Assembly (NCBI GenBank): GCA_903813345.2
Contig: CAIIXF020000005.1
Coordinates: forward strand, 20,961,375-21,021,374
DNA from: Owenia fusiformis
Lineage: Eukaryota > Annelida > Polychaeta > Sabellida > Oweniidae
DNA length: 60,000 nucleotides
Direction of reading: 5' to 3'
In this document: piece by piece, positions 41,701 through 53,700 of the stretch
Layout: every line of letters starts with the position of its first letter
Numbering within the stretch: the stretch's first letter is position 1
Program-made: the position numbers and the translations under genes
The notes under the pieces: generated by a model
The model's input: the letters and a program-made list of their open reading frames with translations, nothing else
Database searches by the model: none
Told to the model about the DNA's origin: nothing

Positions 41701-44700
41701 TAGGTTATTTGTGGTTTATTATTATACATTGATTCTGAAATCATTGGTGTCTAGTTTTTCAGCATTTTGGAAATATTTCGATTTATACCCCCCTGGTGTA
41801 ATTTAAGGGGGGTACTTGGAAAGCCATATATCATTCCTAGAATATAGAGCCAATCATCTTGATTTTTCCAGGTAATCATGTACTTATCATGTCCTACCAT
41901 TATGACAAGTTTCATTAAAGTTGATCAACTGGTTGCTATGGAAATGGAGATCATATGTTAAAAAGTACACATTGTCGTAAAAATGTAAGATACCCCATGA
42001 GACAAAACACATATTATTTTCATGAAATTGGAAGGAATCACCATGAAACCATTTTAGAAAAATTATTCAAAGTATATTTGATAATATTAAATCAACTGCT
42101 GTTTTATCTTATCCACACAGTGGAATCTATTGCTGATGATTATATGGCAATGCAAGGAAATTTAGAAAGGGGACGTGGCACTTTTCCAAAGAATTCTTTA
42201 TTTGTGTTCAACTTTTTGAAGAAAATAAGTAACCATTTGTCCTGAAATTAACAGATATTATTTACATCATTATGTTTGACTATCATTGAAAATTTCATCA
42301 GTGTTGGATTACTGGTTACTATGGTAAACAGATTTATACCCCATTGGTATGATTTTAAGGGGGGTACAATGAAAGCCATCTATAATTCCTAGAATATACA
42401 GCCATTCATCTTGATATTTACAGGTAATCATCTACTTATAATGCACTACCACTATGACAAGTTTCATTAATGTTTAACACTTGGTAGCTATGGTAACACA
42501 GTGTTCGCGCTAGCCATTAAAATTTCTGAGTCCCAGGGACGCAACCCATTTGAAAAATTTGAGTCCCCATCTAATTTTTTTGCGTCCCTCTTATTTCTTC
42601 ACAGAGTTCAAGAAAATATTGTGAAAGTGAAAATAAAGTGGGCGATAATAGAGTGCTTACACTAAAATGGGATAAAGATGACATAAATTGTAATTTGATG
42701 CATCCTCCCGATAAATATCTATCACTGGGTCCTTTTCACACAATTTTTAAGTAATGTTATACCAAAATAGTCCGAAATGAATAAAGGAAATGCTCAAATG
42801 AAGAGTTCTGTTTTCACATTTTACAAACTTGCGATCTTGAAGGTCATGTCAAGGTCGTGAACTTTTGCTTCTTTTTATTAACATTCCTCCTTATTCTGAA
42901 GACTTTTAGATGAAAAACCTCGATCTATCATTAAACAATTATCTTGATGTATAACATTAGATCAATATATAATGGTTTCTAGTGGAAATAATAAAGATAA
43001 TGGTGAAAAACAATTGTTTCAATTTGTGGGGAACCACAGGGGATTTCTGCAATATTGTATGTTCTGATCTTCCATTTCGATTGCGGCATTTTCCGGAATA
43101 TATAGGAACCAATAAAAATCCATGTCTCATACTGGAAACTCTGTTAATCTTCGGTAGTCATGATAGCCAATCAGATTTGTCGATATAAATATACCTGGAT
43201 CATTGCTCGTATATCAAGGTAGTGAGTTTGAAAATCTTGATGAAAATCATGTTTCACCGCTACTGTGCTGCAGGAAAAGTTATCTTGAAGCAGTTTATAA
43301 TTTTTGCGTCCTAGGGACGTAAGTTGATTTTGATTTTTATGTCCAACCTTCTGAAATTTCCGTAAAAATGGCAAAAAACAGCATCAACGCGAACACTGGT
43401 AACAGAAATAATTTATTAAAAAATCATATAAAGGAGATACTATGTATAATTCCTAGAATATTCAATTAATCATCTTGATATTTTTTTTTTTTTGTTTAAA
43501 ATGTATTTATTTTAAGAGGATTGCCCAGAAGCATTTCGCTTATCGAGGGGCTCTCCTCTCTTTATTATTTACATTATAATTAGAGATGTTGGAATATACT
43601 ATAATAATTGAAGTTTAAATTAGTAAGTGTGTTTGACGATTATCATGGAAAACGTCCAGTGTTTTTTATGTAGTTTTGACAAAGCATTAGGATATTTTGG
43701 TTTGATGTTGGGGTTAACAAGGGGCTACCATGAATGAGCAAATGAACCTTAGATGCAATAGATTTGAGGTTATGTCTGGTTTTAGGAGGGTATTGTTCAA
43801 TTATTCTATCGATTCCTTCGAGTAGGATGACCCGTTGGTGTTCGTATAGGGGACATTTTAGGAAGTAGTGTGTTACGTCTTCCCTGTTTGAGGGACAATT
43901 GTCACAACTACCATCGGGTATGAGCTGGTACATCATGCGCTGATTGTTCAGGGCACTGAGTCCCATTCTTATTCTTGAGAGGTTTATGTGATGTTTTCCT
44001 TTTCCTTGTGAGAATAGCTTGTTTGGTTTGCTTAGAGAGGCTTTTTTGTAGTCAATTTTGAAACGACCAACAGAGTCTGTTGTTTTCAGCTCTTCTCCGA
44101 GAGAGTTCCACGTGGTAGCGACACTGTATAGGGTAGACCTTTTCACTTTTTCACTTCTACTTAACATTGTTTGCATGTTAAAATGGCGAGTGTTCAGACG
44201 ACTTGGTCTTTTTGGGCTAACTTCGAGTAGATATTTGGGTAGATTTTCATTCATTATTTTATATCCGAGTATCATTTTGTAATATTTTCGTCGCTCAGCA
44301 AGTTTGTCCCATCCAAGCTCTTTAAGAATTTCACCCGTGTCGGTTCTCACGTAGGCCCTGGTGCATGCTAGTGCTGCTTGCCGTTGTATACCCTCGATGC
44401 GAAGACTTTGCTGGTTAGTACAGTTATCGTAGAGGATGCAGGCGTACTCAATGATCGGTCTGATGTAGGTTTTATAGTATGTTTCTTGAAGTTGCCTAGG
44501 GACACGTCCGCTGAGTCTCCATAGGTTTCCTATTTGTCTTCTTGTTTTCTCACTCAGATTGTTTATGTGGTTTTCCCAATTTAGGTTTTCTTGAATGGTC
44601 AAGCCAAGGTGAGTGTGTGATGTTACCTTTTTTATTCTTTTGTCACCTATGGATAAGGTTAAATTCAGATCGTTTGTTGTCACAGGTAATGACGTTATCA

Positions 44701-47700
44701 CCATGTACTCTGTTTTAGTGGGGTTGTAATGCATTTTCCACTTTTGTGCCCATTCGTTTAGCATGTCTAGGTCTGCGTTGATTTTTGTTGTTTTCTCATG
44801 CACATTTGCTCGATTTATGAATGTCATTATACTGGTGTCATCCGCAAACAAGTGGGGGTCACACTGTATTCCTTCGATGATGTCGTTTGTGTATATCAGA
44901 AAGAGGAGAGGGCCTAAGATAGAGCCCTGTGGTACTCCACAGTTTGTGCGTTGTGAGGTTGATTTTGTTCCTTCAATGACAACTTGTATCTCTCTTTTTT
45001 CTAGGTAACTTTGGAACCATTTAAGCAATTTTCCTTGAATGCCAAGTGAGCTGAGTTTGTAGAGCAGGCCTCTGTGCCAAATTCTGTCGAAGGCTTTGCT
45101 TGCATCTAGGAACACAATACAAGCTGCAGTCCTTTCTTCGAATCCTTGATAAATTTTATGCAAGATATAAGTTAGTTGATTTACCGTCGAGTCTTCTTCT
45201 TTGAAACCAGAGTTTCTCCAAGTCAGCAGGTTGTTTTCCATGCAGAAGTTGTAGACTCGTTTGTGTATTAACCTTTCCATTATTTTCGCGACGTTTGATA
45301 GCAGGGATATTGGACGATAATTTTCTCTTTCGTGTTTGTCCTTTTTCTTATACACTGGTGTGACATAAGCTTCCTTCCACATTTTAGGGAACGTCTCCGT
45401 GGTGAGAGATTTATTTAGGAGTTTGGCTATGCTTGGGGAAATTGAGTGTGCGGTTTTCCTCAGGAGTGTATTACTAATTCCGTCTTTTCCATTTGCTTTT
45501 GTGGTGTCTAAAATAAGTAATGTGTCTCTAACTTCTTCGACGTTGAATTCAATGTCTCCCATGACGTGTATGGGATCGGGGGGATTTTCTATCCAATCTG
45601 GGTTGTATTCTTCCATTCTTGATTGTTCAGCAAAGTAGGAACACAGGAGTTCTGCTTTATTTCTAGGGTCTGAAATCAGTCTGTTGCCAAGTCTGAGCGG
45701 TGGGATGGAGGGTTTCTTTTTATCACCATTGTACAGAGATCTCGTAATACGCCAGCGTGATTTGTCCGATTTTGACATATTTTCGATCTGCTGGTTAGTT
45801 TTATCTTGGAAGTCCAGTTTTGCTTGCTTGATACTGATAATCGTATCATTCTTTGCTTTTGAGTAGGCCGTGTAGTCTCCTGTGATCTTGGTTCTTTTGA
45901 ATTTGTTATAGAGCCGTTTTTTATTTCGTATGTTTTTCTTCACTTTACTAGTTATCCATGGTTTATCCTTGTTATTTACTGTGATCGTTTTGAAGGGTAT
46001 GTATTTCTTGGCTAGTTCTAAGAATTTTCCAGACCAGGCTTTGCAACAATCTTCTATGTCTGGGGTGTGTTCAACTAGTTCTTCTAGATTTGCAGAACTT
46101 ATCGCCTCATTTAACAAATCGTAGTTTCCTTTGTTGTATAACCATATGTCCCTTTTAAAAGACGCTTGCTTTTTCATTGTTGAGAGCACGTGACAGTAGA
46201 CAAGGGAGTGGTGAGATGTCCCTATTGGATCTTCGGTTCCTTGATCAATAACATTTTCGGGCGAATCGGTGATTATAACATCTAGTTGGTTCTGGGAATT
46301 AGGAAGTATGTAGGTCGGTTCGTCTATTATTTGGTCAATACCCATCGCATTTAGCAAGTCAACCAGGGTATGTTTTAGTTCACTATTTTCGTGAGAATCA
46401 GACCAGTTTTTGCATCTATCGTTTAAGTCTCCAAGTATGAATATGGATATTGGATTTTGGTCTTTAATGCGCAGGATTGATTCTTGGAAAGATTCTATGA
46501 AGTTTTCACGTGTCACTCTTGTCTGGTTTGGAGGGCGGTAGCACACCCCTATGAACGACGATGCGTGCATGTTGTGCTGAAGTTCGAGCCACATTAATTC
46601 AATGTGGTTGTTTTCCAATTCAAAACGTCTTTTGACAGGGAGGCCGTGCTTATAATAGACTCCTACTCCCCCGCCGATAGTTTCTCTTTCTTTGCTACTG
46701 AAATCGTAGCCATTGATTTCAATTGAATTTACGTCGTAACCTTGCTTGAGCCAGGTTTCCGTGATGCAGATAAAGTCAAACCCTTTACTAAGACATAACC
46801 TTGTTTCGATTTCGTCGATTTTGAAGTTTGCAGGTTCAAATGTGTTAGGGCCCCCTGTTTTTATACTTTGAATATTGATATGGCACAGTTTGATAACGTT
46901 GGGCGTTGACATTTTAGAAAAAAAAACAAAAAAACAATATATGCTGGTCAATTGGTTGCTATGGTAACAGAAATCATTTCTTAAAAATTGCACATCAAGG
47001 GGGTACTATGTATAATTCCCAGAATATTTAATCAATCATCTTGATATTTACAGGTAATCATCTGCTTATCATGTCCTACCAGTATGACAAGTACAATCAA
47101 TGTTGGTCAATTGGTTGCTCTGGTAACAGAAATAATTTGTTAAAAAGTGCACATTAAGGGGGTACTATGAAAGCCATGTATAATTCCTAGAATGTTCAAT
47201 CAATCATCTTGATATTTACGGGTAATCATCCGTTTACATGTCCTACCAGTATAACAAGTGCCTTCAAGGTTGGTTATTTGGTTGCTATGGTAACAGAAAT
47301 CATTTGTTAAAAGAGTACACATTTTCGTAAAAATCTAAGACTCATGCAACCTTTGACATTAAGCACATAATATGTTCATCATTTTGGGAGAAATAAGCAT
47401 GGAAACATTTCATAAAACTTATCACATTGCATCAATCACAACAGTGGACGCTTTATTGCCATCACTGGTCAGCAACGGACATGTTTTACACTCAGAGTAA
47501 TACATGCTGTTGTTCTCAACTTTTTTATGTCTTCTGGTTTTTTCAACTGCTCATTGTTTTTAGAATTCATTAAGAAGCATTTCCAGTATTTTTAATTGGG
47601 TGTAATAGTTGTATATATCTCTTAGTTTGTTTATTACAAGTGACATGGTAACTTGTTGATGGCAAAATAGAGCCAAATTGGCCAGACCAACCCATATTAC

Positions 47701-50700
47701 CTGATGATCTCATAGACATATAGTCACATAAAGATTGCAACGGATGCTTTGACAGAAGTAGACATTGAAAGATCTATGAATGAGGATTTTGATGCAAATG
47801 ATATAAAAGATGACTAAGTGAGATCAGCTCATAATTTACTATGTCCCTACGCATAATGTGACAGCCGCATTCTGCATAGTTTTATTATCATAAGCAAATA
47901 CAATACATCAAATGGCCCAGATGAAGTATGCATTGATTAAATATTATCAGACATACTCAAAATAGGTTTTTTAAATGTTTTCATGCTAATTCCTCCCAAT
48001 TTGATGAAGATTTTCAATGTCTTAGGGTGTGTCTTAAAATTTTACGAAATGTGTACTTTTTTAAAGGCCCCATGTAAAGTTTAAACCACTTTGGCTTATA
48101 TTGTAGTCTTACCCAATGTTATCAAAGTGTGATATGCGAAACTTTTTTTTTTAATTTCAAAAAGTGGTTTTTGATAGACTTTTTGTTCCAAAATTTGTGA
48201 ATTTATTTAAAACCAAGAGGTCACTCATATCTTCTAATTAGGCACAATTCATACCAATGCATAGCATACATCCTCCCATGTTTTTTGCCGAAAAAATTAA
48301 GAAAATTGGTTGATAAACAAGCGAGAAATGAACTTATCAGTGCATGAAAATGGTTCTGAGAAAAATGCATTTCAAAATTTCAGTTCTCATAGAAACCAAT
48401 GGTACAATGATATCTAAAACATAATTTATTCTTCCTTTTAACCTGGTTAGACAATCAACATTGGTTTTTTATGAAAGTCTAGCATATTTAGAAAAGATTG
48501 ACATCGAAAAAAAAAATTCAATTTTTTTCAAAAAGTTTTTGTTACCTTAGTGACATCACTAATGTTTCAAAATATTTTTGATAAGCTAAAACATTGAAGT
48601 GGCCCATTAGATATGACATTTTATTATTGAAATAGTGTGTCTTTTGTTCAATCTTTGCTTTGGTGTTAAAAAGATAATCTTTTTTGAAATGCATTAACAC
48701 GCCCGGTGATCGTGAATATGGGACGGAGGGGGGAGCAGGCAATTTCTGCTAGGAAATTCAACAAATCTGGAAGATTTATTTTTTCAAGAAAAAGTTTACT
48801 ATTGAATTGCTAAATGGATAGGCGCACGGTATGGTAGAATATGTTAGGTTTTCTGGGATTTTTTCTGAAACGATACGCATCTAAGGTATGAGATCTATTA
48901 AAAAAGGCGCAAGGCCATCAACAGGCACAAATCAACGTTTTTGCTATAAATCAAGCAACAATGGACTACACGACCTGTAATAAATACTTGTAAGTGATGT
49001 TATCATAACTAAATTAATGTCATTGCTGAATTTATAAAATAAGTTTCATACGTAAAATAAAAAATAATCGAAAATAATTAAAATGGGACGGAGGGGGGGA
49101 GGGGACGGAGGGGGGAGTTATAATTCTATAAAGTGAAACAACTTCACACGAATTCTTGTATTTGAAAAATGAACTCATTAACTTAGTAAGAAACTGGATG
49201 ATATACCCCTGGAGACTGAAAAATGGGGACATTTGGAGTAAAAGGACTTAAAGTCGCGAAACATCTCTAATCATGTCTTATATACATATACAAGTTGTGA
49301 GCATTTCATTTCTCAAATATTCAAATTTCCCGCCATTTTTCAAAAAAAGTTGAAATTTCTTAATCATCAAATATTTCTTAATCACGCCCGGTGATCGTGA
49401 ATATGGGACGGAGGGGGAGCAGGCAATTTCTGCTAGGAAATTCAACAAAAATGTTGTTCAAAAATCTCTAAAATCACTTTTTAAGTCCTGACAAATAGTA
49501 AATGAATGATAAAAAAATATTTTCAAACTTTAGACGGGGACTTTAACAACTAGATTTCTACCTACATTTGACCCACATTGATGAAACTTGTCATCATGGT
49601 AGGACATGATAAGTAGTAGATTGTCTGTAAATATCATAATGATTGTTTTGATATTTAAGGAATTATAAATTGCTTTCATAGTACGCCCTAATGTGTACTT
49701 TTTAACAAATGATTTCTGTTACCATAGCAACCATTTGCCCCGCATTTATGAACTTTGTCATAGTGGAAGAACATGGTGAGTAGATAACTATCTGTCAATA
49801 ACAAGATGATTGGTTAGATATTCTAGGAATTGTATATGGCTTTCATAGTACCTCCCTTAATTTTTACTTTTGAAAAAATGATTTATGTTTCCATAGCAAC
49901 CAATTGATACACTATGATGAAAATTGGCATGGTTGTAAGACATGATATGTAGACGCTTACCTGTAAATATCAAGATGATTGGCTGTATATTCTAGGAATT
50001 ATAGATGGCTTTCATTGTACCCCTATTAAAAATCATACCAAGGGGTATAAATCTGCATACTATAGTAACCAGTAAACCAACACTGATGAAACTTTCCATG
50101 ATAGTCAAACATAATGATGTGAATAATATCTGTAAATAACAGGACAATTGGTTATTTATTTTCTTCAAAAAATTGGACACAAGTTAAGAATTCTTTGGAA
50201 AAGTGCCACGTCCCCTTTCTAAATTAATTTGCATTGCCATATAATCATGAGTAATAGATTTCACTGTGTGGATAAGATAAAACAGCACTTGATTTAATAT
50301 TATCAAACATACTCTGAATAAGTTTTCTAAAATGTTTTTATGGTGTTTCTTTCCAATTTCATTAAAATAATATGTGTTTTGTCTCATGGGGTGTCTTACA
50401 TTTTGACGAAATTGTGTACTTTTTGACATATGATCTCCGTTTCCATAGCAACCAGTTGACTAACTTTGATGAAACTTATTACTTTTGTAGGACATGATAA
50501 GTACCTGATTACCTGTAAATATCAAAATGATTGGTTGTAAATTCTAGGAATTTTACATGGCCTTCCTAGTACCCCCCTCAAAATCAAACAAGGGGGGTAT
50601 AAATCTGAATATTTCCAAAACGCTGAAAAACTAGACACCAGTCTTTTCAGAATCAATGTAGAATCATAAACAAATTACCTACATAAAGAGAAATTTGCTA

Positions 50701-53700
50701 TTTTTCAAAACCACTTTTACACCACGCTCTTCCATTATAAGGCTTTAGCAGACCATGTGGTGCTGTATATGCTGGACATTTAAACTGACCAAATTAGCAC
50801 TGATTGGCTGAGCTGTGACAGCTTAATAAATAGCTTCATCCTGGGTTTCTACTAAACAGAAAAGGCCTTTAAGAAATTTTCAAGATGGCAGCTATATTTT
50901 AAAATGGCCACCATTTTTCGTAAACAAGATGGTGGCTGTTCTTCAAAATGGCCACCATTTTTCATAAAAAATGTAATCTTTTGTGGGATGTTAGATTGTA
51001 GTTGATTGTATGGGATACTAATGCCAAGAGTGACATTATGAATGCAAATGGTTTATTGCAGAACCATGCAGCTGGATGCCAGGGTCCAATAGATGAGGAG
51101 GAAGATGACAACTCTGCTCCACAACCGCAGGAGATGCCTAATAACCAAGGTACAAGACAACAGCCACATAGCAACAAAGATGTACGAGAACAGTCACAAC
51201 AACACCAGAGTGATGATAATGATACAGAGGGATATGGAGATGAAAATGTACATGTATGTACATTTGATCATATCAACAACTGAGATTGCTGCTTGAGGGA
51301 ATTTGAAAAGTATTTCTGGTCGATTTATCGCGCCTTGTTTGTGTAAAATTACTACTCTATGTGAGCCTTAAGTCCCAGAGGTTTTTAAATTGGGGATTGA
51401 GGTGAGGTTCTTATGGCATTTAGATTTGCCGTAAAATTAAAAGGAAAAAGTACAAAATGTTCAACCTTTAGGAGTCTTGTCAGTTTATGCCTAAGACTAC
51501 AGTTTTATGTGCATTTTATGTATTAATCTAGGAAACATGTGCCAACCGAGCAAGAAGAAAAGCAGGACATGCTGCTACTACTAGACAAAGTCTCAGTAAA
51601 CAACACAGTCAGGGTCATTCACAAAATACTAATCCTACCCAGTAAGCAGGATTTCTTAATTTGTTGTTTTATTTTATAAATTACTTTCCAAATTAATTTT
51701 TCTGATTGTTGTCTATAAATAGTGTAACGTTGGCTATTGTATGTATTCACTAATCTGTATCCTATTGTAATGAGGAAACATGCATGAGTGGCTATTGTGC
51801 CATTTGTATATACTGTATGTTCCAGCAGTACATCAGACAAGGCCAGTAGACCAAGACAAGTGAAGACAAGGTAGGCATACCTAGATATTCATGTGCTTTG
51901 AACTTTTGGTGTATAAGTAAAATCTCTCCACTGCAGATCTTTTACCACCAAAAACTCCCCACCTCTCATACCTTTCAAATCGATTTCGCCACCTCTTAAA
52001 ATATATACCCTCTGGTCAAAAAAAATCTGTGCGTCGTCATGCAATGCTCATAACTTTTGATAATGGAAACCGTACAATTTCATACCTTCAGGGTTTAATG
52101 CCCTATATGTACCAAAGATGTGTGTAAAATTTGGATAAAATATATGGAACATTAAATATTTTGAAACAATTTTAAATTGTTTAAAGAATTTGGGCGCTCT
52201 GTCACGAATTGATTAAAGCGCCGAGAGCACATCAAAGCTTAACAAAGCGTAACAAAGCTTGACTCAAAAGGTAGGAAAGCTTAACAGAGCTTGGTTCAAA
52301 GCGGAGACCCCAGTCTTCACAGTCTGCCACCACTTGACAGGCTTCGGTAAGATTTGCTGCGATCTGGCATGAAGATCTGACTTGAGGTCAGACACTTTCA
52401 TCAAGATCTGACACACTTTGTTACGCTTTCATAAAGGACTCTCACGCTTTCCCACAAATTGAGACGCTTTGATCAAGGATTGACACGCTTTGTCAGGCTT
52501 TGTTACGCTTGGTAAGCTTCCTCACACTCTCACGCTCTTTCAGCTCTCCTACGATACCCATGCTCTGTCTCCATTCCTATAAATAGCGCTGAGACTTGAG
52601 TACCACATCATGTCTTCTTCAGATAGATCATGCTCTGGTACTTCTGGATCTTGATTTTATGGATCTGCTGCATCTTCATATAGGCTCTGGATTAAAAGCG
52701 GCATGAAATCGGCGATCTCAACATTTTCCAATGCATAACAATGCACAACAGAGCTTGATAATCGTATCAGAGTCTGATTTAAAGCGTCATAATTGCATCA
52801 AAGCATAATAAAGCTTATCAAAGTGTGATTTCAAGCGTAACAAAGCCGGATCAAAGCCGGATCAAAGCGTGAGGAATCGTAACAAGTTGGGAAATAATTC
52901 GTCCCCCAAAGCAGCAACCAATTCGTAGGAGCTTATCAAAGCGTAACATTACTTAGGAGATCATGATATTTTTGGAAAAGTAAACAAAAATGATGGCGCT
53001 TTGCTCGCCAATTTAAAGCGTAGCATTCGCTGTTGGTGTGGACTAGGTTTTAGGAGTTCATTTGTTTTTGCAGGAAAACTCACAGCTGTGAAAATTGTGG
53101 GATTATTTTTACTGCCCAAGGATACAAGAAGCACATGGCAATTTGCGGAAAAGAAACCAGTCGTAGGAACAAAATGGAGGGACCCTATGAAATGAGTACT
53201 GACACTAGTGACGAAGAAGTGGAAGAAGGTCAGTTCACTAATAGTTAAACAAAAGTAAAACTGCTTACAGACACATATGATCTCGGGTGACAGGTCATCT
53301 CAACCCCAAGTCATCTCAACCCAGTCCAACTCAATCCCAAGTTAACTCAACCCCAAGTCAAGTCAACCCCAGTAAAACTCAACCCCAAATCAACTCAACC
53401 CTGTAAAGCTCAACCCTATTCATTTGTGCAATGTCTAATTAAATTTTTTATGACGAATAATTTAAGTCATTCATTCCTGAAAATCTAGCATTTTGCATGA
53501 TACTTTGAATAGAAAGTTGTAAAAGTATTAAAAAAAAAAAACGGTGAAGCTCAATGATAATTCATCAAGTTGTCACTATTCTTTAATTTAAGACATCTTT
53601 TGAAATCAAATTTTAGATAATTTAGAAATAATTAACAATGTAATATAACTTTTTATTTATATGAACATGCATTAACAAAATCATTAACATTTAGTAATTA

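Larger units (their letters stand above)
41382..50789. mobile_element. Large nested foldback in intron 10
   Basis: Sequence at 41382-41397 (cagtttaaatgtccag) returns inverted near 50773-50788. Longer inverted similarity joins about 41640-42490 to 49560-50740, including the paired aaggggggtac/gtacccccct motifs and ttgctatggtaacag-type units. The inner left half (43405-47460) has further tandem units of the same kind. Removing the hAT, the LINE and the TTAA element leaves about 3.5 kb. Same-family sequence on both outer sides (40690-41360 and 50877-50985) suggests insertion into, or growth from, a 144-bp array. Confidence 0.65.

Noticed and set aside
41955-42245. 96-codon ORF with an 81-codon relative on the minus strand at 50184-50429, possible conserved protein
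   Set aside because: Both lie in the foldback arms. Comparing the two by eye, most nucleotide differences change the amino acid, so there is no sign of protein-level selection.
46913-46993. 27-codon N-terminal extension of the LINE protein
   Set aside because: These codons lie in the T-rich leader and flanking foldback repeat; the endonuclease domain begins right after the internal Met at 46912.
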